This document shows positions 35,750-49,014 of a DNA stretch of 64,000 bases, in pieces; the stretch's first letter is position 1, and every line of letters starts with the position of its first letter. The stretch comes from Isoetes taiwanensis (Eukaryota > Streptophyta > Lycopodiopsida > Isoetales > Isoetaceae): contig JAJEKV010000031.1 in the NCBI GenBank assembly GCA_021234155.1, forward strand, positions 985,614-1,049,613. The letters run 5' to 3'. The notes below the pieces were generated by a model. That model ran no database searches and was not told where the DNA came from. It was given only the letters and a program-made list of their open reading frames with translations. The position numbers and the translations under genes are program-made.

Positions 35750-38700
35750 TCAATGAGCTGCTTCCTCCTGCTTTTTTCCATTCGATTTATTATCTAAACA
35801 CACTGATTTTTTTGGTCCTTGCTTCTTTGGTCTTTTCTTGTTCACTAACTTCACTGACTTCAGTGCTCCTTGCTTCTTTGGTGCTGGCTTACTGCTGCTT
35901 GCCTCCTCTTTTCTGCCTCTTGACTTGCTAACTAACTGTTGCTTGCTCTTTGGTTCTGGCTTACTGTTGCTTGCAACATCACATTGGGCAAGGACAGTAG
36001 ATTGTGTTTGTAGACTTTCAAGAATGTGTTTATGCACATCAGTTTCCAACTCAAAAATATTGCCACCTAAGTCTTTCATGTCAAAATTACATGCCACTAT
36101 TAAATGGCTGTACACACTACAATCTGGTTCAAACCTAAGAAGTTCATACCTGCTCTGTTCTATATATTTATAAAACTTACCAGTCACAACCACCTCCCTC
36201 CTTCCACACTTTTGGCCCCAAGGATCTTTGTAAGCCTTCTCAATTACATGTTTAACTTCTGTACATCTCAAGATATAGAAATCCACTATCTCCTTGTTAT
36301 CTGCTGGAGCAACCACTGCAAAGTTTTCTCCAACATCTATGATATATGATTTCCATTCTGCATCCCCTTCATACACTGGCCCATCTACAGGTTCCTCTTC
36401 ATCAACATCTGGCCTTAATTCTGAAAAAATCCAAGTGTCTATCCTGTCTTTGTTTATGCATTTACTGTACTTACCCAACCAGCAGTAGTGGCAAACACAT
36501 GAATAATTTATATGTGCAACTTGGGTGGGATCCTTGCAATTGACTAGTCTGATGCTATGGAACTTACTTGACCCTGTAAGTGTTGCACAATCAAACATCT
36601 CATCTCTGCAAACTTCATCTTTTCCAATTTCCCAAAAATATCTGCCAAAATAAAAAAACAAGATGCTTTTAGAAAGAACAGCACTAAATCAGCACCAAGC
36701 AGCACCATTACACAGTTTCAATACCTGCATTTCTCAGAATCTTTGAAGTGTTCTCTACAGAACATAACAACATCATGAGTGTCTCTTAATGGTTTAGAAT
36801 TTCTTTTTAACATCTCATGAGTAAGTGCTCTCTTTAGAACAGCACCAGCACCATCATGCTCACCTACATAATAAACATGCCCAATAAGTTAGTTAAGTGC
36901 AAACAAGAATAACTAATATTCATTAAGCTGGTACATTGGAATGTACCTTTTCCATGGTAAATCCCCATATTTTTATAAAATCTGCCAAGAAAGAAGAAAG
37001 TTCTTGCACCTTTGAATTGACGTGCACATCCATCAGACCACATAACATGATTGTTATATTTAAAACCTTTGCTGGCTAGTAGATCAGCATGCTTCTTAAG
37101 GCAATGTTGCACAAACAAAGTGTCATGCTCTCTAGCCTGCTGGAAAGACAAGCAAGCCGAGTGGTTCTCGCTATGGAATGTGCGAGCACGAGATGTGGAC
37201 CAATTATACACCGAAGGAACGCTGCCTTGAAGCAATACTTGGATGCTTGCTTCATGGCCAAAGCTTTGGGATGCAGAGGCCCTGTCACATGTCAAGGTGG
37301 CAAATTATCGACAACAGAGTTAATCCCATGCTCACGAGGGCCCACACCACTACCTGTGCACCCATCTACCCATGAAAAAGCGCAGGTGATTGCTTCCATT
37401 CAAGCCACAAAGTGCACACCACCTCCGCATTGAGACGGGAGATGGATTCGGGCAGCCGCGAGGACAGAGTCCGTCAATGTCATCCAGCGAGCCATTGAGG
37501 ATGAAAGTCACGCCCTCCGGGCTGTCCGTGTCGAGCATATCCGGCCTCGCATGCTCGGTTAGTTGTGCCCCATCGCCTTGCATGAGCTAACAACGGCCTC
37601 CTCGTAGGCTTGTTGGGATCGTACCTCCGTGAGGTAATGGATACACGGACCGGTTATGCCCCATCGTCCGACATTAACCTGTTTGTACTTTGTGATTATG
37701 TATATAATCGCGGGTAAAGATGTCGGCATCCTTATTACTAAGGTTTTTCCCGAAAACCCTTCGGTGTGGGTTTTTAATCCCGGTAGTAATACTTTTACGC
37801 TCTCTCTTTGTACTTGGGTCCCATAGGCCAGTTGGTCTCCGTGGACGATAAGATCATATTCTATTCTATTCTATTCTATCATCTAAAATATAAAAATGTG
37901 TCTCTTTGATAATATGTCTTCCAGTGCTACAATCAAATTTCTCGTCCTCAGCCACAACCTCTTCTGGAGTAGCATGCCTGTATGTGATGTGCACCAATAT
38001 GGTGCATTGGTCATTTCTCCAATGTAAACTTTGAATTTCCTGCTGTATCTTTGAATGTGTAGTTCTCAGCAAAGTCAATAATTGACACTATGGTGTCTCT
38101 GGAAAAAGTGGCTAAGCAATTGCCTAAACCGTAGCCCCACCTAGCCTCATAGTTATGGGGGATGAACTCTTTCAAAACTTTCTTGGCATTTGTTAAAACA
38201 TCTGCTGTTGAAGTTGACTTGTACACAAGCTTCACAATAGGTTTACTATGAAACCACCTTTGCCATCAGGTTCATTTAATGATTCATAAACCTGCAAATG
38301 AAACATAGGTAAGCAATTAACATTTCAAACATCAAATAGGCATAAAAGACACTCATTGTATCAAAAGTCTTCCAGTCAATCATGTGCCTTAAAGCCCTGC
38401 TTAGTTCTTTGGACACACGGGTAAATTTGATGGGCTACACTTCTCACATGACAATAGGAGGCATTTGTGGTCATGCCACTCATCTGCAATATCTTTAGTA
38501 CAAACCAATGACCTCCACATGTCGCTTGTAGATTTATATATCATATCACGTGCTTGACATGTTGGTCCAGGACCACATACAACACATATACAAGTGCATT
38601 CAGCACCATGGATTTTTGCATCTAACCTTCTTTTGTTCAGTGCTTGTCTAACCAAGTCTAGTCTCATGTGGTACACACAACAACATGTTTCCCTGTCCTT

Positions 38701-40275
38701 CACTTTCCTCACAAATGGAGGCTTCAATGCATGGAAAGTTGAGAATGGGATCTCAAATTTTGGATTATCCCTTCTAAACCTTTCATAGAATGCACACTGA
38801 TGTAAAAAAAAATGCAATCAATACCTTATAAGCAATAACAAAGCAACTGGCAAATCAAATCATACACCTTAGTTTCTTCCAAAAGATGTAGAGGATGCAG
38901 GTACTTTTTACCTGGGGCTTCCCAAATCTTTATCACATGCTTCTTGCATGGTGAAACTCGAGAGTAAATTGTCCAGAAATCTGTAACTACTTTTTGTTCC
39001 TTCCTACTAAGCTTATCAAACCTGCTTTTCCTCTTGAACATTGACCAGGGTCCATCTCCAATTTCAGCTGCTACTCTCCTACGTACTGTTGTTGCCACAT
39101 ACCTTCTATTTAAGTTCAAACATTTGGAAGTTCCCAAGCAGTTTGTCCCAGCATCAACAACAAACACTATGGCAGAGTTCCTTGCTCTAAGCACATCTGT
39201 GGATCTGTCAAGCTTATGTTTGGACAAGGAATTCCTCAAATTATCTACTATCTGAGTCATTGTTGCTACTTTCTTTAATTTTAAAACTTTCCACTCAATA
39301 GCGACTTAGCAAAGCCCTCAAGCATCTCTTTACTATCTTTTTCTGAGTTCCTATGCCATACCTCATTAGCATAGTTAGCAATCTTCTTAGACAATTGTTG
39401 TTTTCTTCTTTTAGTCAATCCATTATGGTTCATCATTTCTGACAATGGTTTTTGATACTTGATATTCTCAGATTCTGCATCAGCTTCCCTAGCCCTCTTT
39501 CGTGCTCTTTGCTGTTTTCTTTTAAGTGCACCGATATTCCTATAGATTTGTCGAAATCTTCTTTGCAAGAAGTATGCTGATCCGCATGATATGTACAATT
39601 TACATAATCGCTTTAGAATATTATACCGTAAAAGCATGACGTTCAAGAAAAAGCCAACTAACCTGTTTCAAGAGTGCTTTGCACCTGCTGATGTTGGACT
39701 TGAAGCTCACATTCTGCACAATGGCAAAGCAAAAAATAAAAAGAAAATCATGAAGTCTATTCTTCTTCAATATGAAATTCAAGCAAACAATAGAAAAGAA
39801 CTCCATTCAGTATTACCAGTAACGGATTGAGTGTTTATATTTTCTTTTGAAGCACCTACATTATATGCATAATCAGCACCAAAATAATGAATCTTCTGCC
39901 CAATTAAAGTCATAAGGTTCATTTCCTTTGTACTGTATTTCTGTCGGATCCACTGTTCTATGAACCTCAAAAGCATCTGAAAAGTGAGAATAAAGCAAGC
40001 ACATTAGAAAAATAGTAGAAGAAATTTATGAATTGGGCATGCAAACCTTGCATGCCGTGGAGATGAATGTTTCCTTCATATTCTCTAACAATTTCTTCCG
40101 GATGCGCATCAGCACTAGGACTGTCAAAATTAATTGTTTCTGCTATGCGAGAGCATAACTGCAGAAACTGCTGAGATTGTTCTTGAAGATAGTGCAAACT
40201 GGATAGCAGATCGTTAGGATCAAAGCTAGAACCAAGCTTTGAAATGGAAGAAACAAAAGCGCCTTCCCAATCCAT
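35750..40275 (-). pseudogene. Element 1 transposase, multi-exon, disrupted by a LINE
   Basis: The start is MDWEGAFVSSISKLG at 40275 and the end a Lys-rich tail stopping at 35750. Blocks in order: 40275-40047; about 39976-39830; about 39709-39660; 39590-39290 (basic, RKRAREADAE); 39260-38880 (VFVVDAGTNCLG); 38785-38401 (KPPFVRKVKDRETCCCVYH and a Cys-rich CTCICVVCGPGPTC); about 38350-37880 (DFAENYTF, IQSLHWRNDQCT); 37134-36950 (SDGCARQFKGARTFFF); 36866-36725 (GEHDGAGAVLKRALTHE); 36650-35750 (BAH/chromo-like GENFAVVAP module). DFAENY, SDG and HDG are the likely metal-binding set; related motifs occur in animal and algal transposase-like proteins. It is dead because of the LINE insertion between ILDD and REHDTLF and a 1-nt shift near 39275. 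Confidence 0.75.
37135..37878 (+). mobile_element. LINE C 3' fragment nested inside the Element 1 transposase
   Basis: This plus-strand fragment interrupts the transposase between ILDD and REHDTLFVQHC. Joining the flanks across TCTA restores the frame. It contains LRIETG, GRWIRAAAR and IEDESHAL of a LINE C-terminus and ends GGTCTCCGTGGACGATAAG followed by an (ATTCT)n tail. A 4-bp TCTA duplication is possible, but the tail has the same composition. Confidence 0.8.
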
Positions 40276-40581
40276 CCGAGTTTGAAAACATCTACAAAGA
40301 ATCAGAAAGCAATTCGAAACAAGAAAATGGAACTAAGGCTGCCAACTCCAAATTCGAAAAAGGAATCAAGCACCAACATAATCGGGATTGATGACATGGC
40401 TAGCAAATCGACCGCACCTCAGCAAAAAGTTGATGATCAACCATTCCGGAAGCTCGGATCCATGGCGGGTGAAAATTTGGCGGGTGAGGAAAATTGGGTA
40501 AAGGGCATGTGAAGGGCGGTAGAAGGGTAATCAGCACCCGATCAGCACCCTGTGTCGCGACATCATGTGACGTGCTCAATT

Positions 40582-40605
40582 GTACACCTCGATTAAAAAA
40601 ACACC
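40582..40605 (-). repeat. Element 1 right terminal inverted repeat
   Basis: Inverted partner of 32858-32881, followed by the target duplication CTGCCA at 40606-40611. Confidence 0.92.
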
Positions 40606-42810
40606 CTGCCAAGAGCTTGGTCTTTTGGAGATTAACACGCAGGCCTGTGTTCTCACAAAAACTGTACAGATAATGTAAATGTTATTGCATACTAGCAGCG
40701 GTATGTGCCATAAGCGAAACATCATCAGTATACATAAGTTGCCTGATGATATAGTGTGCTAAATGTGGGCCACCGCCACCATGGTGATCAAGCCATTCTT
40801 CCAATTGATCAATGTACAAGCCAAAGAGTGTAGGAGATAGAGGGCAGCCCTGTCGTCCTCCAATATTGCTAGTGATTTGGGTACCCGATGCTGGAAACTT
40901 AGCAAAGACTCGATAAACTGCATTTTGAAGGTCTTGTGGAACTCCAAGTGCTTGCAAGTGCTGCCAAAGAAGCTCGTGAATCAAAGGTAGAAGTAAAATC
41001 CACAAAGGACATATAGAGGTCTTGCTTCAAGCTTCGACTATGTTCAATAAGCATGTGCAATGTGGAAATATCTTCTATCATCTGGGCGAAAGCCTGCCTA
41101 TCCTACAACACGTACACCAGTATGTTCTGCCCATGATGTCAACTCCTTCTCAGTAATACTGGCTAGGAGTTTGGAAAATATGGAACTGACCATGATCATG
41201 CGATAATTTGAAGGGTCATTCTTATCACCTGCTTTGTGAATTAGTATGACCTTACTGATAGCCCAAGTTTCTGGCAATCCTTCTTTGATTTAAAAGAGCA
41301 GTGATGATTGGAAGCAATAGCGGATCTCTCCCCTTTCTATTTAAGCAATTCTTCTTGCAAACCTTGAGGATCAGGAGACTTGCCATTGGATAGATGTCGT
41401 AGTTCTTTTACTTCCTCCTTTGTGAATTAAAGAATATTACCTACCAAAGGAGGCACAGAATTAAGAATCCCAGAATGATCATATAATTGAACCAATCGCT
41501 CATCACATTGTTGCATAGGAATATGTCCAAGAGTAAGATGTGGTCGATTTAATATTTTGCGCCAGAAGCTCCGAGGCTCACGTTGCAGCAATTCAAACAT
41601 ATGCTTCTGATGCGCAGCAACAAAGCGTGCCTTCTTGCGTTTTAGCACAGACTTATAATTCTTGATGGCATCATGACGTGTATCTGGCTCAATGATCATT
41701 AGCAAGTGTTTTTTAAGCTGCTTGCATTCTGCATCAAACCATGCATTTTTAGAAAAGGATTTTCTACTGGTCTGAGCAGCACTAGAAGTGTGTGTACCAA
41801 AGCAGGAGACATCAGAAGTAAGCAAAGCGTCTACAAATGCAGCATTACGTTCTTGAAGAGTTGGGTAATCCAAATTACCTTCAAGTGCAGGAGCTAATGT
41901 CTATGCATATTCAAAAGATCTAGAATAGATCAAGCGAATGCCAGAAGCAGGTGCATGGACTGCAATGGGTTGAAAAGGTGTAAGCTGCCACTTCAATGAT
42001 AAATAAACTGGATAGTGGTCAGAATTGATCTCCTAATCTCTATGCCTTGTGCCAATTCGAAAATCTGAAATGAGATCCAAGGCTTGCATTTGGGAAATGA
42101 CATAATCAGCAATACTAATACCACCTCCCTGTCTATCCTGACCTTCAGAGTATGGCCATTGCTCTAAGCCATTGCAAATTACCATCCCAAAGACTTCACA
42201 CAATTGAATGAGTTCCCTTCCAAATGTTGAGACAGGTTTGTTTGTATCAGGTGATGAATGTGGCAAAATTGTATCATTAGCAGACATCCATAAAGGGTCA
42301 CGGGCATCCTCAAGTATAAGCTGAGCAGCTTGCATTGCAGCAGTACGAGCAATGAAGTCACCAAGAAGAATGCCCCAACTGTTTGATTTGACAATGTCAT
42401 CATAAAGATCGCTACAAGGATCATTGCAGTCTACATCATATTCATCATAGAAAGGTGATGATGTAGGTGGAAGGTAACAGGCAGCAACAAAAATGGCACT
42501 ACCATTGTTGCAATGGAGTTTGATCCACATGTAGCAGTTATATCTATCAGCTTTATGAAGCATGATATATGGAGCAAGGGCATCCTTGAAATAGCAAGCA
42601 ACCTTGCCCCAGCCTCGCTGCCCATGGCATTCATTAAATAATGAAAAGTATTGATAGCCTGTGAAATGAGGTAGCCTTTTGGCAGAATGCTCCCATGTTT
42701 CCATGAGCAGAAGGATATCCATATCTTTTGCAATGGGATTCAGGCCATCACCTTTATGCCAGGGAAAAACTCGACAATTCCAAGACACCAACCGAAGGCA
42801 CATTTCCTAG
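40606..42810 (-). mobile_element. LINE A, 5' portion: APE endonuclease and reverse transcriptase
   Basis: The frame 42803-42033 is an APE-type endonuclease. It has LRLVSWNCR at the start, LLMETWE, a GDFIA motif where GDFNA is usual, and a STFGRELIQLC segment. Downstream, 41873-41427 is the linker (WFDAECKQLKKHLL). The region 41100-40680 has the reverse transcriptase motifs FVDFTSTFD, GRQGCPLSPTLFGLYID and LMYTDDVSLMAHT, where YADD has become YTDD. Stops and shifts (for example near 42000, 41340 and 41085) make it inactive. It is the same copy as 31650-32857. Confidence 0.88.
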
Positions 42811-44602
42811 GAAGATACATTTAAAGTATGAGCCGTGTGAACTAAAGAGGCTTGTGCCATAGAGGTGGCACCCAACAATTTTGTCGTGTCTTTGTGGTCT
42901 TTATCATAGCATATACTTACTAAATATCAAAAATATCTATCATAAAAAATTATGATTTTTGGTAAATAAATATTTTTGAACTTGGTAGCAAAAGCATCCA
43001 GTTGCATTCATCTCCTTTGGGTCTTTCCACTTACAATGTTAGTTGCTAGATTTATGTGGGTATACAATTTGAAGAGTTAAAAAATAAAATGATGTATTGC
43101 TATCTAAATTTGTTGTTTGTATAATTTTGGCCACTTTGAGCTAAAACTTTGAAGAAGAAATTGCCATTTGGGTTAGACCTATGTCGAGGGAAAAAAAAGG
43201 GGTAGCAAAATGACCATTTCATACTCCATTCCAACATATAGATCACATAAGAAATGACTATTCATTGCACCAGAAAAACGTTTAGGGTGCCTAACATTTT
43301 CTTTGTGATGAAGTCGCTTGGTTTAACTAATGACTAAGCATTAACCTTGCACAAGGCTTGAAAATAAATTTAAGATAGCTAAAAATTGTCAACTGATACT
43401 AGGTAGATTAGAATCATGAATTTAGCTACGTTCTTACTAAATTCTAGCCTCTGGAGCCAAGTATTAATCTTATCAAAGGCATTCCAAGATTATCCCAATT
43501 CTTCGAAACTTTTGCTTAGCTTATGAAGACTTCTACTAGATTTCTCCAATCATCATATGCATTATTCCCGTGTTTAAATAAAGCCATAGAGACAACCTCA
43601 CATTGGACTGCTATTTTTATAAATTATTTCTAGAAACTCAAGTACAAGAATTGTAATGTTGTAGTGCATGTACACAATGTGCATTTTCATGGTTCTTATA
43701 TGATTTGGGACATGTATTTAGCTCTTAATATATAATACATGTTTATAAAGCGCCTGCACCGTTTTCTCTTTTCTATTATTTTTTCAATATGGTCTCACCC
43801 GTGTATGTATTTTCTTTTGGTATATTTCAAGGCATTTTCTTCTGTGCTTCACATGCAGACAATGGGAAGGCCCACTTTAGGAGTTTGTTGTGAAGCCTTT
43901 GTCTTAGTCTTAGTCCATTCTTCATAGCAATTTAAGCTAGTGATTGACATGTTTTCCTGCTTGAACCAAGGCTGTAACGGTGCGAAAAGAGCTCCAAGCT
44001 AAGGTGGACAACAATTTACCAATCAGGAGGAACAACTTATTGTAAAGCTTCATGCGATAAAGAGCAATAAGCAAGAAAGCCTTCTTTGTAATTCTAATTC
44101 TAAAAATCAGAGAATGAAACTCCACATTTTGGATTTAAACCTACATTTTTGCATCGATGTTCTTTTCTTGGATCCTTTAAGAGGTTATGAAGTCATGCCA
44201 ATGAATAAAAAATCCAAAGTTCTAAACGAGCTTCTGATCACTTGTACTGTTAATCATTCTAATTCATGGCAGGCCATCTTTAAACCAGTTAACAAATGTA
44301 TTTGTTTCTGTGTGCGTGCGTGTGTGTGATATGACATAACAGAATATGACATAACATCACAGAGCATAACAATGATATCATTTATAAAAAAGTTATGCAA
44401 CCCAAAATTTCATAGTACTCTGATAGAAAGAGAATAATGGAACGATGATATGAACAATGGTTTATTTCATGACAATGGATTGAAATCCACATGCTATCTT
44501 TCAGTATGGAATAGAAGATAAACCACCACGTATTACCCCTCAGAATAAGAAGAGGATATATTTACTACGACAAGATATAAAGGATGGGAAAATATTTTAG
44601 AC
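42811..44602. other. No recognisable gene
   Basis: AT-rich sequence between two LINE copies, with only short random frames. A small GT-rich run and TATGACATAAC repeats occur at about 44312-44365. Confidence 0.5.
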
Positions 44603-47600
44603 CTACAACATTATAGCATTCAAACCAATAGAATAATCCAGTAGAATCTTGAGTAGAACATTGTACACAAAATGACGCTGGTACCTGGAGACCATCCAGG
44701 AGCTTAATTTAGTACCATTATAGTAAGTAGACCTAGGAATTGCAGGCATCAGCATATCAATCCACTTATTATCGATGTTCAAACTTAGCAGATGGATAGC
44801 ATCAGACAAGTTAACTAGAAAGGTTACATCACATGAGCAAAGCAAATCCCAGTGTGTGGTAGTAGAAAACTCAATGCCCAAATACTTATAAGACTGAGCC
44901 ACCTCCACTACCTGCTCCTGGTAAGTGAATGAGGGAAGGCGTGGGTGCCGGGATGATGGGACCAGCAGCACCCTTGTCTTGGCCAAGTTAACTCTCATGT
45001 CAGTGAATTGGCAGAAAGTGTCCAAAGCATCCAGGTGGCGTTGCATGTCCTCCGGGGTATATGCGAGCAGGTCAACATCATCAGCATATATGAGTTGCCG
45101 GATTATGTGGTGCATCAACCCGGCGCCTTCCTCCCAGTGCTCATTCTTCTAGCTGGTCAATGTACAAGCCAACATCGGGGATAGAGGGCAGCTCACAGGC
45201 GCACCCCAATGCTACTAACAACGGGCTCCCCGACAGGAGAGACGCAGGCCAAAAGCAAGCCTCGTTATAGTCCTGTATATAGCATTCTCGCAAGTCGTCC
45301 ACGGGTTCCTAGTCTGTCTCAATCTATCCCACAACTTATCCCGGCACTGTGGTCAAAAGCCTTTGCGAAATCCACAAAGCAACAAAGATTTATTCTCGGG
45401 CGTTGATTCCGCTATCCTCTATGAGTGTTCGCAGAGTGAAGATATGGTCAATAGTAGAATGCCGGGGCGGAAGCCTCGCGCGTGAGAGCCCACACTTCTC
45501 CATCCTCCGCCCAAAGTGTCGGGCCGCTCAAGAATCCCCGCAAGCAACTTGGCAAAGACGAGAACTGACCATAATGGTACGATAGTTGGTCAGGGGGGTC
45601 CCCGCTTTGTATATGGGCACAACTCTACCGTAGTCCAGTCATGGGGGAAGCCTTCTTGCAATGCCCCTCGCTGAAGAGTGGCCGTGAGAACCGCACCATT
45701 GGGGCCCGCCCCACTTGAGAAGCTCACCGCATACCATCCAAATCTGCTGCCTTCCCGTTAGCGAGGCGTTGCAGGCCCATTATGACATCCCTTCAGTAAT
45801 GACCAGTGCTAGGCCTGTCTGCGGAGGTACTGGTGCCCGGCTTCCCATTGGGTCATACAGCTGCTGCAAGTATCTCACCCATTGTTCCGGGGTAATATTT
45901 CCCGGGTGGGTCAGGCAGGGCTTACTCAAGACCTTTCTCCGTGAAGGTCCTAGGGTGGCGGTCTAGTAGACCAAACATCATTCTTGAGTTCTCAAGGTAC
46001 CGCTTTCTTGGTCTTGAGGAAGGAGCGGTATTGACGGACGGCCTGCGGGCAAATGGTGGGGTCCAGCACTTGGCGGAGCCATCGTTTCTGCCTCCCCGGC
46101 ATTGGCCATCGAACCAGTGATTGCGGGGAAGGTGGTTGCTGCCCCTCGTGGATCGCCGAGAGCCGCCTCTCCCAAAGCATATGTCCCCTACCCTCGGCGA
46201 GCCGGTTCACCGGGCCGCTTGCCGTTGAAGGTGGGCTGTAGCACTCCGCAGCTCATGCTCAAGCATCCTCGCATAGACCGCCGCATGATCATAGTCCGGC
46301 ATGCCAACCGTGGGTACATGGGGTGTTGGGGCAATGGGTGCTTTCGGTTGGCTCGCCAATCTATCCGCAAGAACAGGTGATGGTCCGGAGTCTACTTCCT
46401 CGTCCCGCCACCGTCCGGACACTAAAGCGAGTGATCAAGTGTAGGCATTGCTCGCCTGCTAGCACGTAATCCACCACACCGGGTGCCGCCTGGTTCTCCT
46501 CGTCTACAAGTGAAGCGGCCGAGGACAACCAACGTGCCAGCCATTGCAAATGACCGGTCAAAGATATTTGCCCAAAGAACAGCCCGGTACCCGGCCATAC
46601 CGCGGTCACCTGGCTGTCATCCGGCGCCCTTGGCCAAACCATCTCTGCCGGGGTCCATTTGCAACACATCCTCAGCCCAGAGGTGTGAATTTTGGGACTG
46701 CCTTCCGCCTGATAGGCGCATTGAAATCTCCAAGCAACATGACCTTGCCCAATTGTGCATGCTGGCGTATGTCATCATATAGATCGGCGTAGGGCTCCCG
46801 TCCACATCAAGTCGTGTGGTAAAAGTTGCTCTCGGCATGTGGGAAGTAGCAAAGCCGCCACAAAGAGAGAGGGCTGCCATCGGTACTGCTCGCACTTTCG
46901 TACCCACGTGTCTGTTGTGCTGTCACGCCTTTGCAGGGGAGGCCAGGTTGGGCCAAGGCCGCCGGTAATGTCATATGAATTCCTCCATGTCCTCGTTTCG
47001 GTGCACTCATTGAAGGGTAGCCCGTGACCAGCATGTTCCCATGTTTCCATGAGGAAGATAAGGTCCATGTCCATGGCGGCGGGAATTGAGAATTTGTCCC
47101 CTCCGCCATGGAAAGCCACGGCAATTCCGGGATACCACGCGGTGAGGCACGATCCCTATTTAGTGGCATGCATCGCCACCAGTCGGGTGGTAGTGGTGGT
47201 CCCGGGGCGGCGAGATGTGGATGCATTGCGGTTGGGGCCCCGGAGGGGACTTGAGGGGGCGGTGCACATCCCCGTTTACTGAATTCCCGCATCCTTCCCG
47301 GACCAGCCCCCACCCCTCCATGTTCCCGGTCCCCTCGACTTTGGCGGCTCACGCCCGGATCTCTTGCCTCTTTGCCGGGTCAAGTCCCCGGCCAACGAGC
47401 TGCAGCCGTGCCCTTCAACTTCCCGCCCGGCGGGATGGCCACCGCTACGGCGCTCTCAAGCGTGAAGATGACCACCCGGGCGATCAAAGGCGCCCGAATT
47501 CCATAACGACTACGCCTTTCCAATGGTCCGCAGTCTTTGGGAACATCATCCGGGTTCAAGATGTCATGTGCTGGAGTCGGAAGTGAGATGTTCTCAGACT

Positions 47601-47640
47601 CCCTCCGTCCCCCGCCTCCACCCGGACCAAGAAAAAAGGG
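44603..47640 (-). mobile_element. LINE B, near full length but heavily eroded
   Basis: The 5' end is near 47640. MDMDLIFLMETWEHAG (about 47080) and LLGDFNAPIR (about 46730) mark the APE endonuclease. CCFVDFAKAFD (about 45395-45360) and LIYADDVDLLAYTPEDMQRH (about 45095-45035) mark the reverse transcriptase. SYKYLGIEFSTTTHWDLL follows (about 44895). It is related to LINE A and LINE C by the TPEDMQ motif. The 45150-47640 part is GC-rich with many frame shifts, and the rest is AT-richer. Confidence 0.8.
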
Positions 47641-48313
47641 CATCAAGGAAAAGAGAGACGAGAACCGAAAAGCACAAGGGAGGACTTAGCCCAAAAACTA
47701 GCAAGCAACAAGCAGGCAAATGAAGAAGACAAAATCCGGGTCATCAAACAAAACCAGGTCCATAGGAGAGACAAAAAGGACAAACAAACATGACCAGAGC
47801 AGAGACAGAACCAACCTGTAGGGAAGGCCCTACGCACTGCACTGACAGGGTGAGACAGGAATGAGGAGAAGATGAATGGAAAAGAGAAAAAAATAGAATA
47901 AAAGCAACGAAAATATCAATAAAAAAAACAAGAAACGTGTAAACATAGCAAAATGAAAATTACATAAATGCAAGGTAAAGACCATGAAAATAGATGTCAC
48001 AAAAGACACCTTGGCACTGGAACAGGAACCACCACGACAGGGCAACATAATATGCCTAGATAGGATAGCTGTTGAACGTTGGAGGATGATATAGAATAAC
48101 TACAAAAAGTGTGGATGCACACACATACCGTAGTGATACTGGCAATGCGCTTATTCAAAACACACCTCAATAATGCTGATAAATAATGTCATTGACCAAC
48201 AATTGGTGTTAAAAACTCAACCTCCCGAATGACAAACCATTAGATAAAAAAATCTTTTAATGTTGCATTCAGTAGGTGTATGTGTACATTAAAATGTGCA
48301 TGTGTGCTTGCGT
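47641..48313. other. No recognisable gene
   Basis: A-rich on the plus strand (possible 5' leader of LINE B on the other strand), with no family recognised. Confidence 0.45.

Positions 48314-49014
<701 letters not shown>

Larger units (their letters stand above)
32858..40605. mobile_element. Element 1: 7748-bp DNA transposon, TIR 24 bp, 6-bp target duplication
   Basis: The ends are 24-bp inverted repeats starting GGTGTTTTTTTAAT (32858-32881 and 40582-40605), with one mismatch. They are flanked by the direct repeat CTGCCA (32852-32857 and 40606-40611). Deleting the element together with one CTGCCA restores a LINE reading frame (KTKLLAVQSSLHI), which proves the boundaries independently. It carries two convergent genes: a coiled-coil/RING-like protein (plus) and a multi-exon transposase (minus). 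The superfamily is uncertain. A 6-bp duplication and an ENYTF / SDGCARQFK / HDGAGA transposase do not match hAT, Mutator or CACTA. A LINE fragment is nested inside at 37135-37878. Confidence 0.9.

Noticed and set aside
32858-40605. Element 1 ends as LTRs
   Set aside because: The ends are inverted, only 24 bp long, and no retroelement enzymes belong to the element itself.
46102-47027. Plus-strand frames in the GC-rich block
   Set aside because: Shadows of LINE B; GC-rich DNA gives long random frames.
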